From Massospora cicadina (taxonomy: Eukaryota > Entomophthoromycota > Entomophthoromycetes > Entomophthorales > Entomophthoraceae), in assembly GCA_022478985.1 (NCBI GenBank), contig JAKSZP010005589.1, forward strand, positions 37,467-101,466: a stretch of DNA of 64,000 bases, read 5' to 3'. The notes beneath the pieces were generated by a model that had not been told where the DNA came from, ran no database searches, and was given only the letters and a program-made list of their open reading frames with translations. How positions within the stretch are numbered: the stretch's first letter is position 1; each line of letters begins with the position of its first letter. Of this stretch, positions 11,541 through 21,040 are shown in pieces. Both the position numbers and the translations under genes were made by a program.

Positions 11541-11859
11541 CTTGACCCGTCTATTGATACCGGGATCAATTAGGCTCTACTCCTAGTTAACTTAAATTCT
11601 ATGCTAATGGTTTATTATGTTTGGGAGGCAATTCCATTGTACCCAGTTTGGTTTTCTTAAGCCATCATGCGCATTCACTATAACCAACTTTATTTATCTG
11701 AGGCAAGCTGACAGGGGACTGACATTACTGAAAGAAAGAAAACATTAACATGAAACCTGATCAGGGTCAACTCCATCATAGAAAGTTTTTCACCTTCAGA
11801 TCAGGATTCAAATTTTTCTGGTTATGCCATGGGTAAGTTTTTCATGTTATTAAAACTAC
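11541..11859. repeat. Repeat R, split copy, middle part
   Basis: From about 11545 to 11700 the sequence aligns with 20320-20490. Shared landmarks include CC.GTCTATTGATACCGGGATCA, CCCATTG.ACCCAG and GGTTT followed by an A/T run. It ends where the LTR of G-1 begins. The same repeat appears to resume after G-1 at 19311. No gene is present. Confidence 0.6.
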
Positions 11860-13290
11860 TGTCATGAAAACGGCAGAAGAAGTTTAGACCAGCCTGCCAG
11901 TTGGGATGCATAAGCACCAAAAAGCAAGCCATAATGCCAGAGATATTGTCGCCCATAAGATGTTTTATAGCCATAAATTGAGAAATGATAAATCATTGGT
12001 GTAGTGCAATTGTGAATATCAACCCAAGAACGAACCAAATGGAGAAAATTCAGACACTGGGGGTCTTTCTGCAGGGGGTGGTGCCACTAGTATAGTTTCT
12101 ATAAAGTCACCGGTGTGTGGGTTCAATTCAACTGAGATAACAAGGGGGCGGATTCTTGCTTGGAAATGGTGGATGTAAGGCCACAAGATCCCAGTATATT
12201 GATGGCGGATATTCAAAATAGTGGGGTTGAATTTCCAGAAGTATCTGGCTCGCTGAATCCAGTTGATGATGGTGGGGCCATAGTAACCATTAGTACTAAT
12301 AAAGCCCATCCAATATAGGGACTGACAGGCCACAAGAGTAAAGCCATTGGGAATTTGGACAGGAGGATAAAATAAAATCGAAAATTGATAGTTTTTAGTG
12401 GCAAATTTTATTTCAAGGAAAGTGAAGAAAATCAACAACCAAATTTTCACAGTGTGATGCAACTGATTAAATAGTGGTTAATTGGTGAAGGAACAAGCAG
12501 GGATTGAGTACCTCAAATTTGACCTAACTGGTAAATTATTAGGGGATGAGGGCAGATTTGCTCAAGGGAACTGACATCAAAAAATTTTGCAGCAGGCTGA
12601 GTTTCTGTTGGTTTGACCTCAAATGCCTGATCTGAGGCTCAACTGCATTTCTGATGGTTGGCATGACAGCATCTAGTCTGACGAGCAGCAGGAATCCCCC
12701 AGGGCCACCTCACATAGGGGTTGTCCCAATTGGTTGGGAACAGGTTCAGGATGCCCAACCCACCCGTGCCCAGACGCTGGGCTTTTTGTTTGGTCAAAAG
12801 CGTTGCATTGGCTGCAACTCCCAATTTGCCAGAAGGTAACTTCGAACTATAGTTGATTGTTTTTAATGCTACTACCTGCACGTCAGGAATCATCCCCAAT
12901 GATTTTGAGAGGGGGTTAATTTTGATGATCGCAATGCTGGCCAAATTGAAAACATTGGCAAATCCAGTCAATGATTCAATCTTCTTCCTTTTTGAATATG
13001 TGGATTCTGATCATTGGGCTTGTTTCCAATTGTCTTTAGACCAATTGACTTCAGTTTAACGATCTCAGTGCATATTTCCCTGATCTGGCAGATAAGTTTA
13101 TCCAAGGTGAGCATGGGCACCAGGGGAAGGATCTGAAGAGGGAGAGCTGTTACACAGCGCTTGTCTACCACATGATCGGTGTCACCTTGGGTAACAAGGG
13201 GTACAGCCACCCTCTTTGGAGCCTTTTTACTCGGAAACAGGAAGAGAGCCCAATTGAGACACAGGGGATGTTCCCTGGGACTTAAATTAC
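11860..13290 (-). repeat. G-1 3' LTR (1431 bp)
   Basis: The segment aligns over its whole length with 17751-19178. In element sense it ends CATGACA, giving the usual CA terminus. The copies differ by scattered substitutions and small gaps. The LTR holds long minus-strand open frames (12968-13378 running in from Pol, 12639-12971, and 12019-12462), and the first and last recur in the other LTR. Confidence 0.85.
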
Positions 13291-13304
13291 TCTTTTCTTT
13301 TTCC
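13291..13304 (-). other. G-1 polypurine tract
   Basis: On the minus strand GGAAAAAGAAAAGA lies immediately upstream of the 3' LTR, the expected position of the plus-strand primer of an LTR element. Confidence 0.6.
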
Positions 13305-13429
13305 AAAGGAAGGGCACCATCATCGGGAAACTGCATGAGGGCTACATTTTTGTGCATCTTGGGCAACTTGATCACCATTACTGTCAGGATTTTCTTGGGG
13401 GGCAGGGATCATTAGGGTGGGATTTGTGA

Positions 13430-14985
13430 AACGCCTCGACCAGTTCCATGCAGTTGCACAATCTTGGGCTTTAACCCAACTGGTTTCATAGGCTGGATAG
13501 CATTTCCAGCCACGAGATACTGAATGGACCAATGGGACTTGCAGGATGCTAGAATATTCCAATTCAGCCTCCTCCACATTTTCAATTACTGTTGGCTCAG
13601 GATCCACGGGAACAGTACCCTTAAAAGGTGACAACTGGGAAACATGGAAAACGGGGTACTGTTTTTAATGGGCTGGTAGTTTTAACTAAAATGCACCATT
13701 ACCCAAGTCTATCTCCACCAAATGGGGCCCAAACGCTTACTTGCAAACTTTTGGGAGGATACTTGCATTCTCAAATGATGCGTATTGAGCATAACATAGG
13801 AGCCCACCATTATGTCATGACCTGTGAGTTGCTTACAATCCACGAACTGCTTGTAGTCTTCAATAACTTTTTATGGGGTGTTCACGCACTAAGGATTGAG
13901 TGAACCTAATATGTTCAGCATGATCCGCGGTAGCTTGGACCTCAGGCCGCAAGCAGGGTCCAACCAAGAAGGAAGGATTATATCCTAGCATTGCTTCATA
14001 TGGAGAAAACCCCATGGAAGCGTGAGTCTCATTGTTGTAAGCAAATTGAGTGAGGAGGAGGTCGTTAGCCCAGATGTCTTGTGCGGCTGCAGCTTAGCAA
14101 CACAGGTACTGTTTTATTACTTGGTTAACTCGCTCAGTCTGTCCATTGAACTGGGGATGATATGCTGTGGAGCGACAGGGGGAGATTTTTAAAATGGATA
14201 AGAGTTCACTCCAGAACTGCTCTGTGAACTGTGAACCACGGTCAATGATAATCTCCTGCAGGAGACCAAACATTGAAAACATATGGCGCTCAAATAGATG
14301 AGCGGTTCCTCTGATATAATCACAGAAATTCAGGGAATAAAAAGAGAAAACTTAGGTGAAATTATCCACTACCACCATCACCGCTGTAAACCCGTTTGAG
14401 CAGGGGAGTTCAATGATAAAATTCAAAGACACAAATGCCCATGGACCCTCCGCCTGTTGTAAGGGGTGTAGAAGCCCATTTCTACCAGAGCGATCTGACT
14501 TAGCCCAAGCATAAGTAACGCAATTGGCGATCCAGAACAGAACTTGCTTAGTTAAACCCTCCCAATTGTAGGTCCACTTAATCAAGTCAATGCATTTCTT
14601 ATTGCCTGGATGGCTGATTGTGGGAGGGTCATGATGCGCGCAAAATACCTTGGCTCTGAAGAGAGGGGGAACCCAAATTTTCGACCAAAAATAAATGAGA
14701 CCCTCCACCAAGGAGTACAGAGAGTGTTTATATTTTTGGAGGGACAATTGCTCGAATAACTCCACACCTTTGGGGCAGGTCAATTGGCCGGCTAATACCT
14801 GAGCAACTAGCGGGACGTCAGGAGCAAGGGTGACGGTTGAGACAACGGGGGGAACAATTGACAAAATTTGAGCGGTGGGAATCATGGTAATAAGGTCCAC
14901 TACATCTGGGTCCGAGGGACAGTGGGGTGGGGTTGCAGCTGAGAAATTATAAGGTACATTAAGCGCACCTTTTATGAATTCATAT
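13430..14985 (-). pseudogene. G-1 integrase with possible chromodomain, broken
   Basis: The integrase joins element cDNA to the host genome. The zinc region carries HH and later paired residues near 14500-14640 (AHHDPPTISHPGNKK, ANCVTYAWAKS), with one expected Cys replaced. The catalytic core follows: FVSLNFIIELP, where the family usually has Asp (Asn here), then IIIDRGSQFT with Asp, and YHPQFNGQTERVNQ with Glu. A stop at about 14095 interrupts QYLCC, after which the frame continues (AYNNETHASMGFSPYEAMLG). At about 13430-13600, EPTVIEN and later YETSWVKAQDCATAW resemble the ends of a retrotransposon chromodomain. That last call is tentative. Confidence 0.75.
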
Positions 14986-14989
14986 TTAA

Positions 14990-16426
14990 AAATTGAAACT
15001 GCACAAGTCCCAATAGGAATGAGCTTGCCAATAAGCCAATTTTTGGGGTTTACAGAAATCAAGAGAGCTTGGTGATCTGTGCGCAAAGTTAACTCATGCT
15101 GAGCACCCTGTAACAGATACCTCCAATGAGTCAATGCCCATGCTACGGCTGCCAACTCCATATCTTAGATGGCCCAGGATTGCTACGTAGAAGAAAATTT
15201 TAATGAAAAGTAGGCGACCAGATGTTCCAAGCCATCATGCTCTTGGAGCAGCACTGTTCCCACTGCCACTGAGGAAGCATCGCACACAATGATATACAGT
15301 TTGATAGGATCCGTGTGTTTCAGGACAGATGGGGATAAAAACACTTCTTTGATTGACTCAAACACCTTCTGGCATTTGGGCGTCCAACAAAATGGCACAT
15401 TCTTGCCTGTGAGGGGGTGGAGTGGGGCAGTTAACTAAGAAAGATCCAGGGAAAGTTTTTTAGGAAAATAATGGTCCTCAAGAAGCTCCATAATTGTTTC
15501 TGGGTTGTCAGAGTTGGTCATTCACAAATAAGCATCCAGCTTATTGGGAGGAATCGCGTGTAGCTATCCTTAAGGATGAGGTCCCCAAGAAAACTAACTT
15601 TATCCTTATAGAACTTGCATTTGGAAGGCTTGATGAACAAGCCCGCCTTGTGTAAAGCAGCCATGACTGCTTCCAAGTCTATAGCATACTGTTCGGTAGT
15701 TGGGGAGTGAACCAGAATGTCATCTATATATGCAACTGCGCAAGTGAGCTGGAGATCAACCAGTACACTGTCAATCATCCGTTGAAACGCAGCGGGTGCA
15801 TTCTTCAGCCCAAAGGGCATTTTGTGGAATTGAAAAATGCATCGCTTCATTTGGATTGCTGTTAAACATTCTTGCCCTTCCATTACCCAAATCTGGTTGA
15901 AGGCATTGACAAGATCCAGCTTAGAGAACACACGAGATTTGGTGATTGCTTGGCTGACTGTCTGCTCCAGGGGCAGGGGGTAGGGATCATGAACCATAAC
16001 TTTGTTTAAATGTCCGTAATCCACACAGGGACAGAGGGAACCATCAGCTTTTTTGGCAGAGATGATGAGAGATGCGACTGGCAATGCCTCCAAACAACCA
16101 CTCTTTTTAAGCATATCATCTAACCAAGTGTTAAGTGCAACCTCATCCTCCGCTGTGTGGGGATACAACAGACAGTTGATAAACACCAACTGCACTGTCG
16201 TTCAAAATCCCAAGTCAAATTTAGTATGAGGAGGCAGATGGTCCGCCTTTTTGGAATTGATGATACTTTGATAGCGCATTAAATCTTTGGAAAAATTGGA
16301 CGGAAGCCCCACATGATAAATGAGGGAAGTAATAGAACTTTGACCCTGAGTTTCCTTTAGAGTGTCAACTAAGGGAAATCCACCCTCCAGTTGATCATTA
16401 ATAAATGACAACATGTTTGACTCCAA
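14990..16426 (-). pseudogene. G-1 reverse transcriptase and RNase H, broken
   Basis: The RT region 15518-16195 is one open block. CVDYGHLNKV, DPYPLPLEQ, FSKLDLVNAFNQIW, MPFGLKNAPAAFQR and the catalytic YIDDILVHS (YIDD at 15719-15730) are all readable, and the thumb follows with KPSKCKFYKDKVSFLG. The connection and RNase H lie at 15000-15398, with PFCWTPKCQKVFESIK, VCDASSVAVGTVLLQ, MELAAVAWALTHWR and RTDHQAL. Motif preservation is high, but at least three frame changes separate the blocks. Confidence 0.88.
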
Positions 16427-16444
16427 GTGGATCCTAACATGTTG

Positions 16445-16846
16445 TCAGCGCCACCATCTAACCCCCAAGATCACTGGAAACACCATGTTTGTCATAGTGG
16501 AAAACTGATTGCAGAAGCTAAACTGGTGTACTGAAAAAGGTACTAGACGACAGACTATATACAATGTTTGGGAGGCTGAAGAAGCTACCATCACCGATGG
16601 ACCTAAGTCCATGTTCAGTTCCAATTGTTGGGCTAACTTGACACTCATGAAGCTACCCGCAGCTCCAGTATACACCAAAGCCTCAAAGGAGATGTGGTGA
16701 GATCCAATGCTGATCTTCATAGGTAATAAGAAATAAGTGAAGTTTTGTTTATTGATAGATTCGGGCGTTTCTGTTGCAACTGAAGAAATGGCAGGCAAAT
16801 CAGGGGAAAGGTAGGGCCTTTTCTGGAGTAAAGTTGGGAAGAACAA
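16445..16846 (-). pseudogene. G-1 aspartic protease region, catalytic residue lost
   Basis: A 133-residue open block contains ALVYTGAAGSFMS, which matches the D-T/S-G-A-x-G-S-F-M active-site loop of Ty3/Gypsy proteases with Asp changed to Tyr. The downstream pattern ends in FPVILGVRWWR, the usual hydrophobic-hydrophobic-G-x-x-W ending of this domain. It lies between Gag and RT, as expected for a Pol polyprotein. Confidence 0.8.
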
Positions 16847-17007
16847 GGGCTTGGGGATCGGCTTCCTACATCTGGGCTTTTACTGATTCATTTATAGGTG
16901 AACCAGGATAAACCAACTCCAACGCAGGATTAGTGACAGGCTCTGAAGCTGGAACTATCACTGGTTCAATGGAAAAACTGCATCTGCATCATCATTGGGT
17001 AGTTCTA

Positions 17008-17736
17008 TCATAAAATTTCCCCTTGATAGCGGGAATAATGGTGTGGGGTGGCATTGATAGTGGTTGCAGTGGTACATACTTTATCTACTGTTCCTTTTGA
17101 GGTGGACCAAACCTCGTGATGAGCAGAAACCAAATCCAAACCTGATATAAAGATTGATTGAAGCATATCATTAGAGAGGTCCAGTGTGGGAGCCTGTTCG
17201 CAGAAGGTAGAGACCAAAGAAGACAAGCTGGGGGCTTCTGCCATAGTAGAGAGCAATTTGAATAAGTGGTCCGAGCACAACACAGGGGGTTTTAGGGCAG
17301 CTGATATGATGGTAATCAGCAAGGTGGGATCCCCTGCTTGTGAGGAAGAACGCAGAAGGCCTTGTACCCACTGACGGGCGTCCCCTTCTACAGCGTCCAC
17401 ATAAAGTGACCCTTGCTGGGTATGGGATAATGCAGCGGTATTGTTAAGGGCAATTGCAGAACGCATTTGCACCTCAGCGAGGGCGTCAAGAACCTGATTC
17501 ACAATATCACGGGAAGGGACCCACGTACTTTCTTCCAGACTATTAGATGAGGTAAGCAGTAATCCATGAGTCTCTTCCAGCCTGAAGAAGTGTCTCCAAG
17601 GTAAGGCGGATACTACCCACAAAATTGGCAAGTGACCAAACAACAAAAAGCATACTACTGATTGCACGTTCATTTGGTAGGGGGTAACCACTGTGGCACC
17701 CACCTCTAAGAGCAGGGCGGAAGTGGCAGGAAACAA
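17008..17736 (-). pseudogene. G-1 Gag-like region
   Basis: An open block of 242 residues begins just inside the 5' LTR. The true initiator is unclear, because the frame opens with TTG and the first internal ATG gives MNVQSVVCF. The central part (DAVEGDARQWVQGLLRS) resembles the capsid segment of Ty3/Gypsy Gag, where an acidic stretch precedes an aromatic residue, and a helical Leu/Ser-rich region follows. I see no CCHC knuckle. Position and orientation support Gag; sequence evidence alone is weak. Confidence 0.55.
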
Positions 17737-17750
17737 TGGTTAGTCAATTA

Positions 17751-19178
17751 TGTCATGGTAACGGAAGAAAAGTTTATACTGGCCTTCCAGTTGGGATGCA
17801 TAAGCACCAAAAAGCAAGTCAGAATGCCAGAGACATTGTCGCCCATAAGACGTTGTATGGAACTGTAAATTGACAAATGATAAATCATTGGTGTAGTGCA
17901 ATTGTGAATATCAACCCAAGAACGAACCAAATGGAGAAAAATCCAGACACTGGGGGTCTTGCTGCAGGGGGTGGTGCCACTAGTATAGTTTCTATAAGGT
18001 CACCGGTGAGTGGGTTCAATTCAACTGAGATAACAAGGGGGCTGATTCTTGCTTGGAAATGGTGGATGTAAGGCCACAAGATCCCAGTATATTGATGGCG
18101 GATATTCAAAATAGTGGGGTTGAATTGCCAGAAGATCTAGCTCGCTGAATCCAGTTGACGATGATGGGGCCATAGTAACCATTAGTACTGCTAAAGCCCA
18201 TCCAATATAGGGACTGACAGGCCACAAGAGTAAAGCCATTGGGAATGTGGGTAGGAGGATAAAATAAAATCGAAAATTAATATTTTTAGTGGAAATTTTT
18301 ATTTAAAGGAAAGTGAAGAAAATCAACAACCAAATCTCTCAGTGTGATGCAACTGATTAAATAGTGGTCAATTGATGCGAGAACAATAAGGGATTAGGTC
18401 CCTCAAGATTGATTTAATTGGTGAATTATTTGGGGATGGGGGCAGATAAGCTCAATGGGAACTGACATCGAATTATTTAGCAGCAGGCTGAGTCACTGTA
18501 GGTTTGACCTCGAATGCCTGAACTGAGGCTTGATTGCATTTCTGAAAGTTGGCGCAACAGCAACTAGCCCAACAAGCAGCAGGAATCCCCCAGGGCACCT
18601 CACGTAGGGGCAATCCCAATTGGGTGGGAACGGGTTCTGGATGCCCAACTCCACCTGTGCCCAGACGCTGGGCTGTTTGTTCAGTCAAAAGCGTTGCATC
18701 AGCCACAACTCCCAATTTTCCAGAAGAGAGCCTCCAAACTATCATCAATGGTATCTGATGCTACTACCTGCATGTTGGGGATCATCCCTTGACAATTTTG
18801 AGAGGGGGTTAATTTTGACAATCGCACTACTGGCTAAATTGAAACCATTGGCAAATCTAGTCAATGATTCAATCTTCTTCCTTTTTTTATATGTGGATTC
18901 TGATCATTGGGCTTGTTTCCAATTGTCTTTAGACCAATTGTCTTCAGTTTAACGATCTCAGTGCAGATTTCCCTGATCTGGCGGATAAGTTTATCTGAGG
19001 TGAGCATGGGCACTGAGGGAGGGATCCAAAGAGGGAGAGCTGTTACCCAGCGCTTATCTACCATGTGGACGAGGTCACCCTGGGTAACGAGGGGTACAGC
19101 CACCCTCTTCAGTACCTTTTTACTTGGGAATGGGAAGAGAGCCCAATTGAGACACAGGGGATGTTCCCCAGGATTTAC
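17751..19178 (-). repeat. G-1 5' LTR (1428 bp)
   Basis: It aligns with 11860-13290 from TGTCATG on the left to about TTAC on the right. It carries the promoter and R region by position, though no TATA box was assigned. Minus-strand frames at 18861-19178 and 17885-18109 correspond to those in the other LTR. Confidence 0.85.
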
Positions 19179-19310
19179 GCCTACTAACCGCCAATAACTT
19201 CCTTTGGCTGGCACCCCAATTGATGTGCAAAGGGCGTGAATCAAACCTACAAACTTCAGGTTGGTAGCCATATGCCCTAATGACTCGTCTTCCACCCCCT
19301 CCTATAACCA
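19179..19310 (-). ncRNA. tRNA-like segment, possible SINE
   Basis: On the minus strand TAGGGCATATGG resembles an A box. It is followed after 20 nt by GGTTTGATTCA, which resembles a B box (consensus GGTTCGANTCC). Between them CTACCAACCTGAAGTTTGTA has the look of the anticodon-arm region of tRNA-derived SINEs. The A-to-B spacing is about 12 nt shorter than in a complete tRNA, and the stems do not all pair, so it is not a functional tRNA gene. It lies exactly at the right edge of the G-1 LTR and has no counterpart beside the left LTR. No second copy was found in this window. Confidence 0.35.
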
Positions 19311-19880
19311 ATTTTAATATAATTGTCTATATCAATGGTTGTCTTAAATTTTAAGTTTTTAAAAGTTTAAGGGTTAATGGCCTCCTATAATTTCATTTTT
19401 ATCATTATGAGTTTCTAATGACTCACCACTTTGCTGAGCGCACACAGGCCACCAAAGATACAATAGTTTTGGAGTTTATGCACCAAGTCAGTACCTTGAC
19501 CAATTGTGAATCACCTATTAAACCATGAGTTCTCATTTAGTGCACAGGTGACTAAAGGTCATCTGGGATTATTGCTCTCCACACGCACCTCAACCTGATG
19601 TTTGACCTTTGTAGGGGCCTGCAAAGTGAACTTTATCCCTGCAAGGTGACTAAAGGAAGGGTATAGAAATGGTAGCTACCATATCTTGGACAGTGGGACA
19701 TCATACACCATCCTCAATACAATTTTGTAATGACACTTATCTTTTCGCCAATAGATTGACAGACTGTTTTTTCTAATATTGTTATTAAACTGGAACTTAG
19801 GCCCTTTGGAGGCATGATAATTACCTTAAATAAGACTAAGTCTAAATTTATAGGTTATAACACCTTTCAGTATTAAAGAT
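19311..19880. repeat. Repeat R, split copy, right part
   Basis: It aligns with about 20490-21030. Shared blocks include AAGTTTTTAAAA, the CTAATGA..C.CCAC block, ACTAAAGGTCAT..GG followed by ATTAT.GCTC, and ACACTTATCTTTT. It appears to continue 11541-11859 across the G-1 insertion. Confidence 0.6.
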
Positions 19881-20169
19881 AAAGGTTGACTATGCCCCAA
19901 GCATCGTTTTCTTCTTTCATCCCCTCATCAGTTTAGATGGTCTCAAATGATGAGGGAAGGATAGGAGATGTCCTTCAAACTTCTTGGTTGATGCCTCTTG
20001 CGCCCGCCAGAAGACCTCTAGGGGATATCTTGACACTTTCCTTTACCCCTGGTTGTATGAATGATCCTCTATAATTCCCACCAAAAAGGCTTCCCATCCA
20101 TCAACTTTTGCATGTCATTCCTCCTCAAGAATTTTTGTTTTCTCTCTTAGTGAGGGTGATGCGGCAAAA
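19881..20169. other. Interval without recognisable gene
   Basis: A pyrimidine-rich stretch contains CATCCCCTCATCAG and CTCAAATGATGAGG. I see no domain. It separates the two copies of repeat R. Confidence 0.4.
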
Positions 20170-21040
20170 TGATAATATGCACAAGTAATCTATAAAATCT
20201 TTAAAAATTAGAGAATTTTTATGATAAATTGCTCATAAATTAAGTTTTTATTGTGAAAATCTTAAATACATCCAACTTGAATTAAAATTCTAAATTTTAT
20301 AATTTTTTGGGTAATCAACCCGCCTATCAATACAGGGATCAGTTAAGCTTTTACACTTATATACTCTAAACATATTAACTCACTGGTTTCATTCAAATTT
20401 GGGGGTTACAATCCCATTGCACCCAGCTTAGTTTTTTATGTCTCACCACACATTCCTGTTAAAATAAACATCTCACAGTATTTCTTATTTAAAATCTTGT
20501 TGGCTTCAGTATAAACTTTTTAAAATTTATAGGTATGAAACTCCTACAATCTACTTAGCATTAATGCCAGTGCCTAATGAGCTGCCACATTGACAAGAGC
20601 ACTCAAGCCACTATGATTGACAGGATCAGTTTTTTGTTTTTGCACCACTCCTGCACCTCGACCTGTTACAAGACATTAATCAAGCTGTAAATGCTCATTA
20701 GTGTGCACAGATGACTAGAGGCCAGGTGGTATTATCACTCCCCATCACACCTTGACATGATATTGGGCCTGTATGAGGGCTAGTCAATAAAACTATTATT
20801 TTCGCCAGGAAATAAGAGGCTGAGTTGAGCTTTAGGAGCTCACCATACCTTGGAAAATGAGGAAACTTTCACTATCATCAAAAAGATCTGGAAATAACAC
20901 TTATCTTTTTAATAATATATTGAGGTAAATCTCTTTTAAGCAGGGTGTTTTGAAATGGTAATTAGGCCCTTGGGTGGCTTTAATTTTTTAAAAAAATCGT
21001 TTGATTTTACATTTTCTCACCTCTGTGAAGGATAAAAATA
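20170..21040. repeat. Repeat R, uninterrupted copy (LTR-like)
   Basis: This unit of about 0.87 kb aligns piecewise with 6110-6249, 11545-11700 and 19311-19880. It lies just upstream of the degenerate plus-strand pol of G-6 and could be its 5' LTR, but I found no third copy downstream of that pol. Its exact ends are not fixed. Confidence 0.5.

Larger units (their letters stand above)
11860..19178 (-). mobile_element. G-1: Ty3/Gypsy-type LTR retrotransposon, long LTRs
   Basis: This minus-strand element of about 7.3 kb has LTRs at 17751-19178 (5') and 11860-13290 (3'). The internal order is Gag, protease, RT, RNase H, integrase and a possible chromodomain. RT-before-integrase order defines Ty3/Gypsy. 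It is the best-preserved LTR element here, with YIDD intact in RT and DRGSQFT and QTERVNQ in integrase. However, the protease aspartate reads Tyr, the integrase has stops, and Gag is separated from Pol by shifts. A purine-rich tract precedes the 3' LTR. CTAC occurs on both outer sides (11856-11859 and 19181-19184) and might be a duplication remnant, but the right boundary is uncertain by a few bases. It sits within repeat R. Confidence 0.88.

Noticed and set aside
12853..13059. Plus-strand open frames in the G-1 LTR (also 18620-18952)
   Set aside because: Both strands are open here. The minus strand continues the orientation of Pol and is the better candidate, so the plus-strand frame is treated as a shadow.
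19179..19310. A functional tRNA gene
   Set aside because: The A-to-B distance is too short and the acceptor and T stems do not pair. Only a tRNA-like or SINE reading is tenable.
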